Assembly (NCBI RefSeq): GCF_039544005.1
Contig: NZ_BAABKV010000001.1
Span: forward strand, 6,758,001 to 6,822,000
DNA: 64,000 nt
DNA from: Kitasatospora paranensis
Lineage (GTDB): Bacteria; Actinomycetota; Actinomycetes; Streptomycetales; Streptomycetaceae
Direction of reading: 5' to 3'
Below the pieces are notes generated by a model. That model was not told where the DNA came from and did not search any database. It worked only from the letters and a program-made list of their open reading frames with translations. Below, piece after piece: positions 45,605 to 53,806 of the stretch (positions are counted from its first letter, which is position 1; the number at the start of each line of letters is the position of its first letter). The position numbers were made by a program, and so were the translations under genes.

Positions 45605-48600
45605 ATGAGAACCACGCGTACACTGCCGCGGCTGAGCGCCGCGACGGTCGCGACCGGGCTGTTGCTGATGGTGGTCGGGCCGGTCGTCCCGGCCCACGCC
45701 GCCGGCGGTCCGAACCTCGCGGCCGGCAGGACCGTGACCGCGAGCAGCGCCACCGGCGCCCAGGCGGTCGCGCTCGTCAACGACGGCAGCCAGGACACCT
45801 ACTGGGAGTCCACCAACAACGCGCTGCCGCAGTGGGTCCAGGTCGACCTGGGCTCCGCCACCGCGATCGACCAGGTCGTGCTGAAGCTCCCGGCCGGCTG
45901 GGGCTCCCGCAACGAGACGCTCAGCCTGCAGGGCTCGACCGACGGCTCGAACTTCTCCACCATCCTGGGTTCCACGGGCTACTCGTTCGACCCGGGCTCC
46001 GGCAACACGGTCAAGCTCAACTTCGCCGCCACCAGCACGCGTTACGTGCGCGTCAACGTGACCGCCAACTCCGGCTGGCCGGCCGCCCAGGTCTCCGAGC
46101 TCGAGGTGTACGGGGCGACCAGCGCCTCCTCCAACCTCGTCCGCTCGGTCACCGCGAGCAGCGCCAACTCGCCCTACACGGCGGGCAACGCGGCCGACGG
46201 CAACGCCGGCAGCTACTGGGAGAGCGCCAACAACGCCTTCCCGCAGTGGCTCCAGGCCGACCTCGGCTCCGCGGTCCCGTTCAACAAGCTGGTCCTGAAG
46301 CTGCCCGCCGGCTGGGAGTCCCGCACCGAGACCCTGAAGGTGCAGAGCTCCACCGACGGCACGAACTTCACCGACCTGGTCGCCTCCGCCGGCTACCAGT
46401 TCGACCCGGCGACCGGGAACTCGGTCACCGTCAACGTGAGCACCGCGACCGCCCGGTACGTGCGCCTCAACTTCACCGCGAACAGCCAGTGGTCGGCCGC
46501 GCAGCTCTCCGAGTTCGAGGTCTACGGCCCCGCCACCGGCGACACCCAGGCACCCAGTGCCCCGGCCTCGCTGGCGTACACCCAGCCGGGCTCCGGCCAG
46601 ATCAAGCTGACCTGGAACGCGGCGACCGACAACGTCGGCGTCACCGGCTACGACATCTACGCCAACGGCAGCCTGCTGACCAGCGTCGCCGGCAACGTGC
46701 TGACCTACACCGACAGCCAGGCGGACGGGGCCACCGTCTCGTACTACGTCAAGGCGAAGGACGCCGCGGGCAACCAGTCCACCGCGAGCAACACGGTGAC
46801 CCGCACCGGTGCCACCGGTGACACCCAGGCGCCCAGTGCCCCGGCCTCGCTGGCGTACACCCAGCCGGCCTCCGGCCAGATCAAGCTGACCTGGGGCGCG
46901 TCGAGCGACAACGTCGGCGTCACCGGCTACGACGTGTACGCCAACGGATCGCTGCGGGCGAGCGTCGGCGCCGGTGTGCTGACGTACACCGACAGCCAGG
47001 CGGACACCGCCACCGTCTCGTACTACGTCAAGGCCAAGGACGCGGCCGGCAACCAGTCGGACACCAGCAACACGGTCATCCGCACCGGCCAGACCGGCGG
47101 CACCGGCACCAACCTGGCGGCGGGCAAGCCGATCACGGCCAACTCGTCGATCTACACCTTCGTGGCGGCCAACGCCAACGACAACGACACCACCACCTAC
47201 TGGGAGGGCGCGGGCGGCAGCTACCCGAACACCCTCACGGTGGCGCTCGGCTCGAACGCCGACACCGGCTCGGTGGTCGTGAAGCTGAACCCGGCCTCCG
47301 CCTGGGGCGCCCGCACCCAGACCATCGAGGTGCTGGGCCGCGAGCAGAGCAGCTCGACCTTCACCAGCCTGGTGGCCGCGAAGGCGTACACCTTCGACCC
47401 GGCCTCCGGCAACACCGTCACCATCCCGGTCTCCGCCCGGGTCGCCGACGTCCAGCTGAAGATCACCAGCAACACCGGTTCCGGTGCGGGCCAGGTGGCC
47501 GAGTTCCAGGTGGTCGGCACCCCGGCGCCCAACCCGGACCTCACCGTCACCGGCACCACGGTGTCGCCCGCCAACCCGGTCGAGACCGACAACCTGACCC
47601 TCTCCACCACGGTGAAGAACCAGGGCACCGCGGCCGCCGCGGCCACCTCGGTCAACCTGTACCTGGGCTCGACCAAGGTCGGCACCGCCCAGGTGGGCGC
47701 CCTCGCGGCCGGTGCCTCCAGCACCGTGACGGCCGGCGTCCCGGCGCAGAACGCGGGCAGCTACCAGCTCTCCGCCAAGGTCGACGAGGCCAATGCGGTC
47801 ATCGAGCAGGACGAGACCAACAACACCTGGACGAGCCCGTCCGCCCTGGTCGTCGCCCAGGTGGCGAGCTCCGACCTGGTGGCCTCCCCGGTGGCCTGGT
47901 CGCCGTCCAACCCGGCCGCCGGCAACGCGGTCAACTTCTCGGTGGCCATCAAGAACCAGGGCACCTCGGCGGCCGCCTCCGGCAGCCACGGCGTCACCCT
48001 GACGGTCACCGACGCGACGACCGGCAGTGTCGTGAAGACGCTGACCGGCTCGTACAGCGGCGCCATCGCCCCGGGCGCCACCACCTCCCCGGTGTCGCTG
48101 GGCAGCTGGACGGCGGTCAACGGCAAGTACACGGTGAAGACGGTCATCGCGACCGACAGCAACGAACTGCCGGTCAAGCAGGCCAACAACACCACCAACC
48201 AGTCGCTGTACATCGGCCGCGGCGCCAACATGCCGTACGACACGTACGAGGCCGAGGACGGCGTGCTGGCCGGCGGGGCGGCCGTGGTCGGCCCGAACCG
48301 GACGATCGGCGACATCGCCGGCGAGGCCTCCGGCCGCAAGGCCGTGACGCTCAACTCGACCGGCTCCTCGGTGGAGTTCACCACCAAGGCGCCGACCGAC
48401 TCGCTCGTGACCCGGTTCTCCATCCCGGACTCGGCCGCGGGTGACGGCACCAGTGCCACCCTCGACGTCTACGTCGACGGCACCTTCCTCAAGGCCATCA
48501 ACCTGTCGTCCAAGTACGCCTGGCTGTACGGCAGCGAGACCGCGCCCGGCAACTCGCCGAGCTCGGGCGGCCAGCGGCACATCTACGACGAGGCCAACCT

Positions 48601-49900
48601 CCTGCTCGGCACCAACGTGCCGGCCGGCCACAAGATCAGGCTTCAGAAGGACTCGTCCAACACCAGCCAGTACGCGATCGACTTCGTGAGCCTGGAGCAG
48701 GCCACCCAGATCGCCAACCCGGACCCGGCCAAGTACGTGGTGCCGACCGGCTTCGCGCAGGGTGACGTGCAGGCCGCTCTCGACAAGGTCCGGATGGACA
48801 CCACCGGCACCCTGGTCGGCGTCTACCTGCCCCCGGGCGACTACCAGACCGCGAACAAGTTCCAGGTCTACGGCAAGGCGATCAAGATCGTCGGCGCCGG
48901 CCCGTGGTTCACCCGCTTCTACGCGCCGCAGGACCAGAGCAACACCGACGTGGGCTTCCGCGCGGACTCGACCGCCAACGGCTCGACCTTCTCCGGGTTC
49001 GCCTACTTCGGCAACTACACCTCGCGCATCGACGGCCCGGGCAAGGTGTTCGACTTCGCGAACGTCGCGAACGACACCATCGACAACATCTGGGTCGAGC
49101 ACATGGTCTGCATGTACTGGGGTGCCAACACCGACAGCATGACGATCACCAACTCGCGGATCCGTGACACCTTCGCCGACGGCATCAACATGACCAACGG
49201 CTCCACGGACAACCTGGTCTCCAACAACGAGGCCCGGGCCACCGGCGACGACTCGTTCGCGCTGTTCTCCGCGATCGACGCCGGCGGCGCCGACGAGAAG
49301 AACAACGTGTTCCAGAACCTCACCGCGCTGCTGACCTGGCGCGCGGCCGGCATCGCGGTGTACGGCGGCTACGCCAACACCTTCCGCAACATCTACATCG
49401 CGGACACCCTCTGCTACTCGGGCATCACCATCTCGTCGCTGGACTTCGGCTACGCGATGAACGGCTTCGGCGCCTCGCCGACCACCGACCTGCAGAACAT
49501 CTCGATCGTCCGCGGCGGCGGCCACTTCTGGGGCTCGCAGGTCTTCCCGGCGATCTGGGTCTTCTCGGCCTCCAAGGTGTTCCAGGGCATCCGGGTGAGC
49601 GACGTCGACATCACCGACCCGACGTACAGCGGCATCATGTTCCAGACCAACTACTCCGGCGGCCAGCCGCAGAACCCGGTCACGGACACCGTCTTCACCA
49701 ACATCTCCATCACCGGGGCGCAGAAGAGCGGTGACGCCTTCGACGCCAAGTCCGGCTACGGAATCTGGGCCAACGAGATGCCCGAGGCGGGCCAGGGCCC
49801 GGCGGTCGGCTCGGTCACCTTCAACCACCTGACGCTGAGCAACAACTACAAGGACATCCAGAACACCACGTCCACGTTCCACATCACCGTCAACCCGTAA
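45605..49900 (+). CDS. Secreted multidomain alpha-1,3-glucanase, GH87 type
   Basis: A 1,431-residue exported enzyme expected to cut alpha-1,3-glucan, a fungal cell-wall and dental-plaque polymer. Order: signal peptide (1-33, cleavage after AHA), F5/8-type C discoidin domains at about 36-176 and 178-312, fibronectin III domains at about 315-402 and 405-495, a third discoidin-like domain (500-640), two CARDB-like domains (643-755, 757-875), a CBM-like domain from YDTYEAEDGV (about 878-1035), then a right-handed beta-helix (1040-1431). In the helix, Asp1192 (FADGIN) and Asp1215-Asp1216 (TGDDSF) are spaced like the three catalytic Asp of GH87 enzymes. ATG 45605 follows GAGGGA. It is the first enzyme of the glucan locus. 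Confidence 0.88.
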   Translation: MRTTRTLPRLSAATVATGLLLMVVGPVVPAHAAGGPNLAAGRTVTASSATGAQAVALVNDGSQDTYWESTNNALPQWVQVDLGSATAIDQVVLKLPAGWGSRNETLSLQGSTDGSNFSTILGSTGYSFDPGSGNTVKLNFAATSTRYVRVNVTANSGWPAAQVSELEVYGATSASSNLVRSVTASSANSPYTAGNAADGNAGSYWESANNAFPQWLQADLGSAVPFNKLVLKLPAGWESRTETLKVQSSTDGTNFTDLVASAGYQFDPATGNSVTVNVSTATARYVRLNFTANSQWSAAQLSEFEVYGPATGDTQAPSAPASLAYTQPGSGQIKLTWNAATDNVGVTGYDIYANGSLLTSVAGNVLTYTDSQADGATVSYYVKAKDAAGNQSTASNTVTRTGATGDTQAPSAPASLAYTQPASGQIKLTWGASSDNVGVTGYDVYANGSLRASVGAGVLTYTDSQADTATVSYYVKAKDAAGNQSDTSNTVIRTGQTGGTGTNLAAGKPITANSSIYTFVAANANDNDTTTYWEGAGGSYPNTLTVALGSNADTGSVVVKLNPASAWGARTQTIEVLGREQSSSTFTSLVAAKAYTFDPASGNTVTIPVSARVADVQLKITSNTGSGAGQVAEFQVVGTPAPNPDLTVTGTTVSPANPVETDNLTLSTTVKNQGTAAAAATSVNLYLGSTKVGTAQVGALAAGASSTVTAGVPAQNAGSYQLSAKVDEANAVIEQDETNNTWTSPSALVVAQVASSDLVASPVAWSPSNPAAGNAVNFSVAIKNQGTSAAASGSHGVTLTVTDATTGSVVKTLTGSYSGAIAPGATTSPVSLGSWTAVNGKYTVKTVIATDSNELPVKQANNTTNQSLYIGRGANMPYDTYEAEDGVLAGGAAVVGPNRTIGDIAGEASGRKAVTLNSTGSSVEFTTKAPTDSLVTRFSIPDSAAGDGTSATLDVYVDGTFLKAINLSSKYAWLYGSETAPGNSPSSGGQRHIYDEANLLLGTNVPAGHKIRLQKDSSNTSQYAIDFVSLEQATQIANPDPAKYVVPTGFAQGDVQAALDKVRMDTTGTLVGVYLPPGDYQTANKFQVYGKAIKIVGAGPWFTRFYAPQDQSNTDVGFRADSTANGSTFSGFAYFGNYTSRIDGPGKVFDFANVANDTIDNIWVEHMVCMYWGANTDSMTITNSRIRDTFADGINMTNGSTDNLVSNNEARATGDDSFALFSAIDAGGADEKNNVFQNLTALLTWRAAGIAVYGGYANTFRNIYIADTLCYSGITISSLDFGYAMNGFGASPTTDLQNISIVRGGGHFWGSQVFPAIWVFSASKVFQGIRVSDVDITDPTYSGIMFQTNYSGGQPQNPVTDTVFTNISITGAQKSGDAFDAKSGYGIWANEMPEAGQGPAVGSVTFNHLTLSNNYKDIQNTTSTFHITVNP

Positions 49901-49912
49901 CGATCGCGCAAA

Positions 49913-49949
49913 CGAAGCAGGGCGGGCCCTCGGGGCTCGTCCTGCTTCG
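49913..49949 (+). terminator. Terminator after the GH87 gene
   Basis: A long stem of about 17 bp (CGAAGCAGG ... GCCC with GGGC ... CCTGCTTCG, two G-T pairs) around a CTCG loop, 12 bases after the stop. Confidence 0.85.
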
Positions 49950-50229
49950 GCGTTCTCCGGGGCCGCTTGCGGTGTTCTTGACAGTCGTTGCCGGGCCGCG
50001 CGGCGGACACGGCCGGGAGTCGGTCAGGACACGGTCGGGACACGGCCCCGCGGTCGCCGAATCGGCCCAACCGCCCTGCAGGGGCCGGTTTCCAGGCCAC
50101 CCCGGGTGCACCGGCCGGGCGGGCCCCGCAGCGGCCCACCAGGGGCCCGCCACGGGCCTCCGGGGTCGTTCCGCAGGCCAGCCGGGCGCCCGGGGCGTCG
50201 GCGCAGCCATGCGGGCACAGCAAGGATGA

Positions 50230-50300
50230 GTCGAGTTTTTGCGAAATCTCGTCGACATCTTGTGGACATCTGTCGAGACTGGTTAAGTAGTCGACACCAG
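50230..50300 (+). promoter_or_regulatory. Promoter and repeated TCGACA sites before the sugar ABC transporter
   Basis: The 548-bp gap 49901-50448 holds no gene. A possible promoter is TTGTGG (50260-50265), 17 bp, TTAAGT (50283-50288). Three TCGACA/TGTCGA hexamers lie at 50252-50257, 50271-50276 and 50291-50296, spaced 19-20 bp (two helical turns), upstream of, inside and after the promoter. The centre one is part of ATCTGTCGAG, the inverse of CTCGACAGAT at the GH87 promoter. This looks like a shared operator for a sugar repressor. Confidence 0.5.
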
Positions 50301-50448
50301 CCGGCGCTGCAGCCAGAGAGGCAGTGTCCGCGACTCGGCCTCGCACGTTCCCCGCCCCCGGACGGCTCCAGGGGCGACCCCCACCGGAAATCCCACGGGC
50401 TCTCCCGCGCCCCGGCGCAGCCCACCGTGCTTGAAAGGGTCCACCCGA

Positions 50449-51852
50449 ATGAACAGAGACCGGCTCCTCCGCAGAACCGTCGCCCTCGCCGCCGCTGCGG
50501 GTCTCGCGCTCACCGCGGCCGCCTGCTCGTCGTCCGGCAGCAGCAGCTCGGGCAACTCCGGAGACTCCGGCAAGGCGTCCGCCGGCGCCGCGCTCGACCC
50601 GAACACCAAGGTCACCATCAGCATCGACTGTCAGCCGCCGACCACCAAGCCTGCCGAGCGCAAGGAGTGGGCGGACGACATCGCGGCGTTCAACAAGCAG
50701 TACCCGAACGTCACGATCAATGCCAAGGACGCCTCGCCCTGCGAGGACCCGGCCGCTTTCACCGCCCAGCTCAAGGGCAAGACCCAGCCGGACGCCTTCT
50801 ACACCTACTTCACCGACCTGAGCCAGGTCCTGGACGCCGACCAGGCCGAGGACATCTCCGCCTACGTCAACGACCAGACGGTGCCGGCCCTCAAGGACAT
50901 CGACCCCTCGGTCATGGCCACCCTGAAGTCGGACGGCAAGCTGTACGGCCTGCCCACCACCAACTACAAGATGGGCCTGCTGTACAACCGCAAGCTCTTC
51001 AAGCAGGCCGGCCTCGACCCCGAGAAGCCGCCGACGACCTGGGCCGAGATCCGCGAGGACGCCAAGAAGATCGCCGCGCTCGGCAACGGCGTCAACGGCT
51101 ACGGCGACTACAGCGCCACCAACCAGGGCGGCTGGCACTACACCGCCGAGCTGTACGGCCTGGGCGGCTCGATGACCACCGAGGACGGCAAGAAGGCCGC
51201 CTTCAACACGCCCGAGGGCAAGCAGGTCCTGCAGAACCTGAAGGACATGCGCTGGACCGACAACACCATGGGCGCCACCCAGAGCCTCAAGTGGCCCGAC
51301 CTGATGACCCAGATGTCGACCAACAAGCTCGGCATGTACATCGGCGCCCCGGACGACATCACCTACATGGTGCAGACCCTCAAGGGCAGCTACGAGGACT
51401 ACGGCATGGGCCCGATGCCCGGCCAGAAGGCGGCCCTGCTCGGCGGCGCCGACTACATGTTCAAGAAGGGTTCGACCCCGGACCAGATCAAGGCCGGCAT
51501 CGCCTGGATCAACTTCAAGTACCTGACCATGGGCAAGGGCCAGTTCGACTACGCCCGCACCAAGGCCGACGGCCTCCCGGTGGGTCTGCCGCAGCCGTTC
51601 TTCTTCGGCGGCGCCACCCTGGACGCCGACAACAAGGCCAAGGCCGCCAGCGCCACCGTCCCGGTCGCCAACTACGCCCCGTACCTGGCCGTCCAGGTGC
51701 CCGGCAAGACCGAGCCCGCCAACGCCCAGCAGATCTACAAGGTCCTGGACAACGCCGTCTCCTCCGTCCTGACGGACAAGAACGCCAACGTCGACAAGCT
51801 GCTCTCGGACGCCGAGAGCCAGGTCAACCAGGTGCTGGCGAACCTCCAGTAA
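50449..51852 (+). CDS. ABC transporter sugar-binding lipoprotein
   Basis: A 467-residue family 1 solute-binding protein. The lipobox ends LTAAAC near residue 26, followed by a Ser/Gly linker. Typical features are KVTISIDCQPPTTKP at the N-lobe, WADDIAAFNKQYPNV, DGKLYGLPTTNYKMGLLYNRKLFKQAGL, and TTWAEIREDAKKIA. It should capture oligosaccharides outside the membrane and hand them to the two permeases. ATG 50449, with AAAGGG upstream. It directly follows the GH87 locus, so nigero-oligosaccharides (alpha-1,3-linked) are the likely cargo (inference). A 13-bp hairpin separates it from the permease genes. Confidence 0.9.
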   Translation: MNRDRLLRRTVALAAAAGLALTAAACSSSGSSSSGNSGDSGKASAGAALDPNTKVTISIDCQPPTTKPAERKEWADDIAAFNKQYPNVTINAKDASPCEDPAAFTAQLKGKTQPDAFYTYFTDLSQVLDADQAEDISAYVNDQTVPALKDIDPSVMATLKSDGKLYGLPTTNYKMGLLYNRKLFKQAGLDPEKPPTTWAEIREDAKKIAALGNGVNGYGDYSATNQGGWHYTAELYGLGGSMTTEDGKKAAFNTPEGKQVLQNLKDMRWTDNTMGATQSLKWPDLMTQMSTNKLGMYIGAPDDITYMVQTLKGSYEDYGMGPMPGQKAALLGGADYMFKKGSTPDQIKAGIAWINFKYLTMGKGQFDYARTKADGLPVGLPQPFFFGGATLDADNKAKAASATVPVANYAPYLAVQVPGKTEPANAQQIYKVLDNAVSSVLTDKNANVDKLLSDAESQVNQVLANLQ

Positions 51853-51858
51853 CGGCCC

Positions 51859-51888
51859 GTGGGGGCCGGCCGGCGGGCCGGCCCCCAC
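51859..51888 (+). terminator. Hairpin between binding-protein and permease genes
   Basis: A perfect 13-bp stem (GTGGGGGCCGGCC / GGCCGGCCCCCAC) with a GGCG loop within the 79-bp gap. It probably stabilises or attenuates the operon mRNA so that more binding protein than permease is made, as is common in sugar ABC operons. Confidence 0.75.
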
Positions 51889-51931
51889 GCACGCCCGAGC
51901 CACACCGTCCGACCGACCAGGAGTACTCCCC

Positions 51932-52876
51932 ATGGCAGCGATCAGTGTCTCCGCCCGACGGAAGACCGAGCCACCGGCGCAGGAAAACCCCTCCCAGGGC
52001 CGCGCCGCCCTCCGTCAGCGCCTCCGCAGGCATCTCACCGGCCATGGCTTCCTGCTCGGTGCCCTGCTCTGCTTCGCGTGCTTCTCGTGGTGGCCGATGG
52101 TCCGAGAAGTCATCATGAGCTTCCAGAAGACCAAGCGCGGCAAGACCACCTGGGTCGGCATGGACAACCTGGACCGCATCTTCCAGGACCCCGACTTCTG
52201 GCACGCGTGGCGCAACACCCTGCTGTTCACGGTGCTCGCCCTGGTGCTCGGCTTCGCCGTCCCGTTCGCCGTCGCCGTGCTGCTGAACGAGCTCCGCCAC
52301 GCCAAGTCCTACCTGCGGGTGCTGGTCTACCTGCCGGTGATGATGCCGCCGGTGGCCTCGGTCCTGCTCTTCAAGTACTTCTACAACCCCAGCTACGGCC
52401 TGTTCAACAACGTGCTGCACGCGCTGCACCTGCCGACCTCGGCCTGGCTCAACTCGCCGGACATGGCCATGCTCTCGGTCGTCATCGCGGCCACCTGGAT
52501 GAACATGGGCGGCGCCACCCTGATCTACCTCGCCGCCCTGCAGGGCATCCCCGGCGAGCTGTACGAGGCCGCCGAACTCGACGGCGCGAGCCTGCTGCGC
52601 AGGATCTGGCACGTCACCATCCCGCAGACCCGGCTGATCCTCTCGCTGCTCCTGCTCCTCCAGGTCGTGGCCACCATGCAGGTCTTCGTCGAGCCCTACC
52701 TGCTGACCGGCGGCAACGGCCCGCAGAACTCGACGCTGACCGTCGTCAACCTCATCTACCAGTACGCCTTCAGCTTCAACAACTACGGCAGCGCCTCCGC
52801 GCTCGGCCTGGTCATGCTGCTCGTACTCGCCGGCTTCTCCGCGCTGTACGTGCGCCTGAGCCGCACCACCGACTAG
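51932..52876 (+). CDS. Sugar ABC transporter permease (MalF-like)
   Basis: A 314-residue inner-membrane permease with six predicted helices, the first at about 38-56. The ATPase-contacting EAA loop reads YEAAELDGASLLRRIWHVTIP. The gene follows the binding protein and is 13 bp before the second permease, so the three form one operon. No ATPase gene is present; Streptomyces sugar importers of this kind usually share the MsiK ATPase encoded elsewhere. Confidence 0.93.
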   Translation: MAAISVSARRKTEPPAQENPSQGRAALRQRLRRHLTGHGFLLGALLCFACFSWWPMVREVIMSFQKTKRGKTTWVGMDNLDRIFQDPDFWHAWRNTLLFTVLALVLGFAVPFAVAVLLNELRHAKSYLRVLVYLPVMMPPVASVLLFKYFYNPSYGLFNNVLHALHLPTSAWLNSPDMAMLSVVIAATWMNMGGATLIYLAALQGIPGELYEAAELDGASLLRRIWHVTIPQTRLILSLLLLLQVVATMQVFVEPYLLTGGNGPQNSTLTVVNLIYQYAFSFNNYGSASALGLVMLLVLAGFSALYVRLSRTTD

Positions 52877-52889
52877 GACGGAGCCCGCC

Positions 52890-53774
52890 ATGGCAGACAC
52901 CTCGACCCGGACGCTGATCTCCGAGACTCAGCTGAGCCGCCCGCTCGGCAAGGCCGTGTACTGGACGGTCCTCACCCTGGTGGTGCTCGGCTTCACCCTG
53001 GTCTTCCTCGGCCCGCTGTACTGGCTGGTGACCGGCGGCCTGAAGTCCACCCAGGAGGTCATCCAGAACCCGCCGACCTTCTTCCCGTCCCACATCCACA
53101 CCGACACGTACAGTGAGGCGTGGTCCAAGCTCAACATGGGGCGGCTGCTGTTCAACACGCTGTACTACGCCTTCGGGGCGCTGGCCTTCCAGCTGGTCTT
53201 CGACGTGGCGGCGGCCTACTCGCTGTCCAAGCTCCGGCCGGTGCTCGGCAACGCCATCCTCGGCATGATGCTGGCGACGCTGATGATCCCGTCGACCGTG
53301 CTGATCGTGCCGCAGTACCTCACCGTGCTGGACCTGCCGCTGCTGCACGTCAACCTGATCAACACCCCCTGGGCGATCTGGTTGCCGACCGTGGCGAACG
53401 CCTTCAACATCTTCCTGCTGAAGCGGTTCTTCGACTCCGTTCCGGAGGAGCTGATGGCGGCCGCGGCCATCGACGGCGCATCGCCGACGCGGGCTCTGTG
53501 GTCGATCGTCCTGCCGATGTCCCGGCCGATCCTGGGCGTGGTGTCCATCTTCGCCGTGGTGAACGTCTGGAAGGACTTCCTGTGGCCGATGCTGGTGCAG
53601 CCGGACCCGCGGAACCAGCCGCTCAACATCGGGATCAACTCGCTGTCGATCGGTGTCCCGCAGAACGTCGTCATCGCGGCACTGGCGATCGCCTCGCTGC
53701 CGACGATCGTGTTCTTCCTGATCTTCCAGCGCAACATCATGGCCGGCCTCACTTCCGGCGGGCTCAAGGGCTGA
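52890..53774 (+). CDS. Sugar ABC transporter permease (MalG-like)
   Basis: A 294-residue permease partner with six predicted helices. The EAA loop reads ELMAAAAIDGASPTRALWSIVLP, and the C-terminus is FQRNIMAGLTSGGLKG, the usual MalG-family ending. It lies between the MalF-like gene and the GH13 gene (32-bp gap with GAAAGGA ribosome site), in the same operon. Confidence 0.93.
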   Translation: MADTSTRTLISETQLSRPLGKAVYWTVLTLVVLGFTLVFLGPLYWLVTGGLKSTQEVIQNPPTFFPSHIHTDTYSEAWSKLNMGRLLFNTLYYAFGALAFQLVFDVAAAYSLSKLRPVLGNAILGMMLATLMIPSTVLIVPQYLTVLDLPLLHVNLINTPWAIWLPTVANAFNIFLLKRFFDSVPEELMAAAAIDGASPTRALWSIVLPMSRPILGVVSIFAVVNVWKDFLWPMLVQPDPRNQPLNIGINSLSIGVPQNVVIAALAIASLPTIVFFLIFQRNIMAGLTSGGLKG

Positions 53775-53806
53775 CGGCCCACCCCTTTCCGAAAGGACTA
53801 CGTACC

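Noticed and set aside
45380..49882. A 4.5-kb open frame antisense to the GH87 gene.
   Set aside because: Its translation is low-complexity Gly/Arg/Val/Asp sequence with no domain, and it mirrors the strong third-position GC bias of the real gene.
50431..50449. An upstream in-frame ATG at 50431 for the sugar-binding protein.
   Set aside because: It would put extra charged residues before the signal peptide; the ATG at 50449 gives a normal lipoprotein N-terminus.
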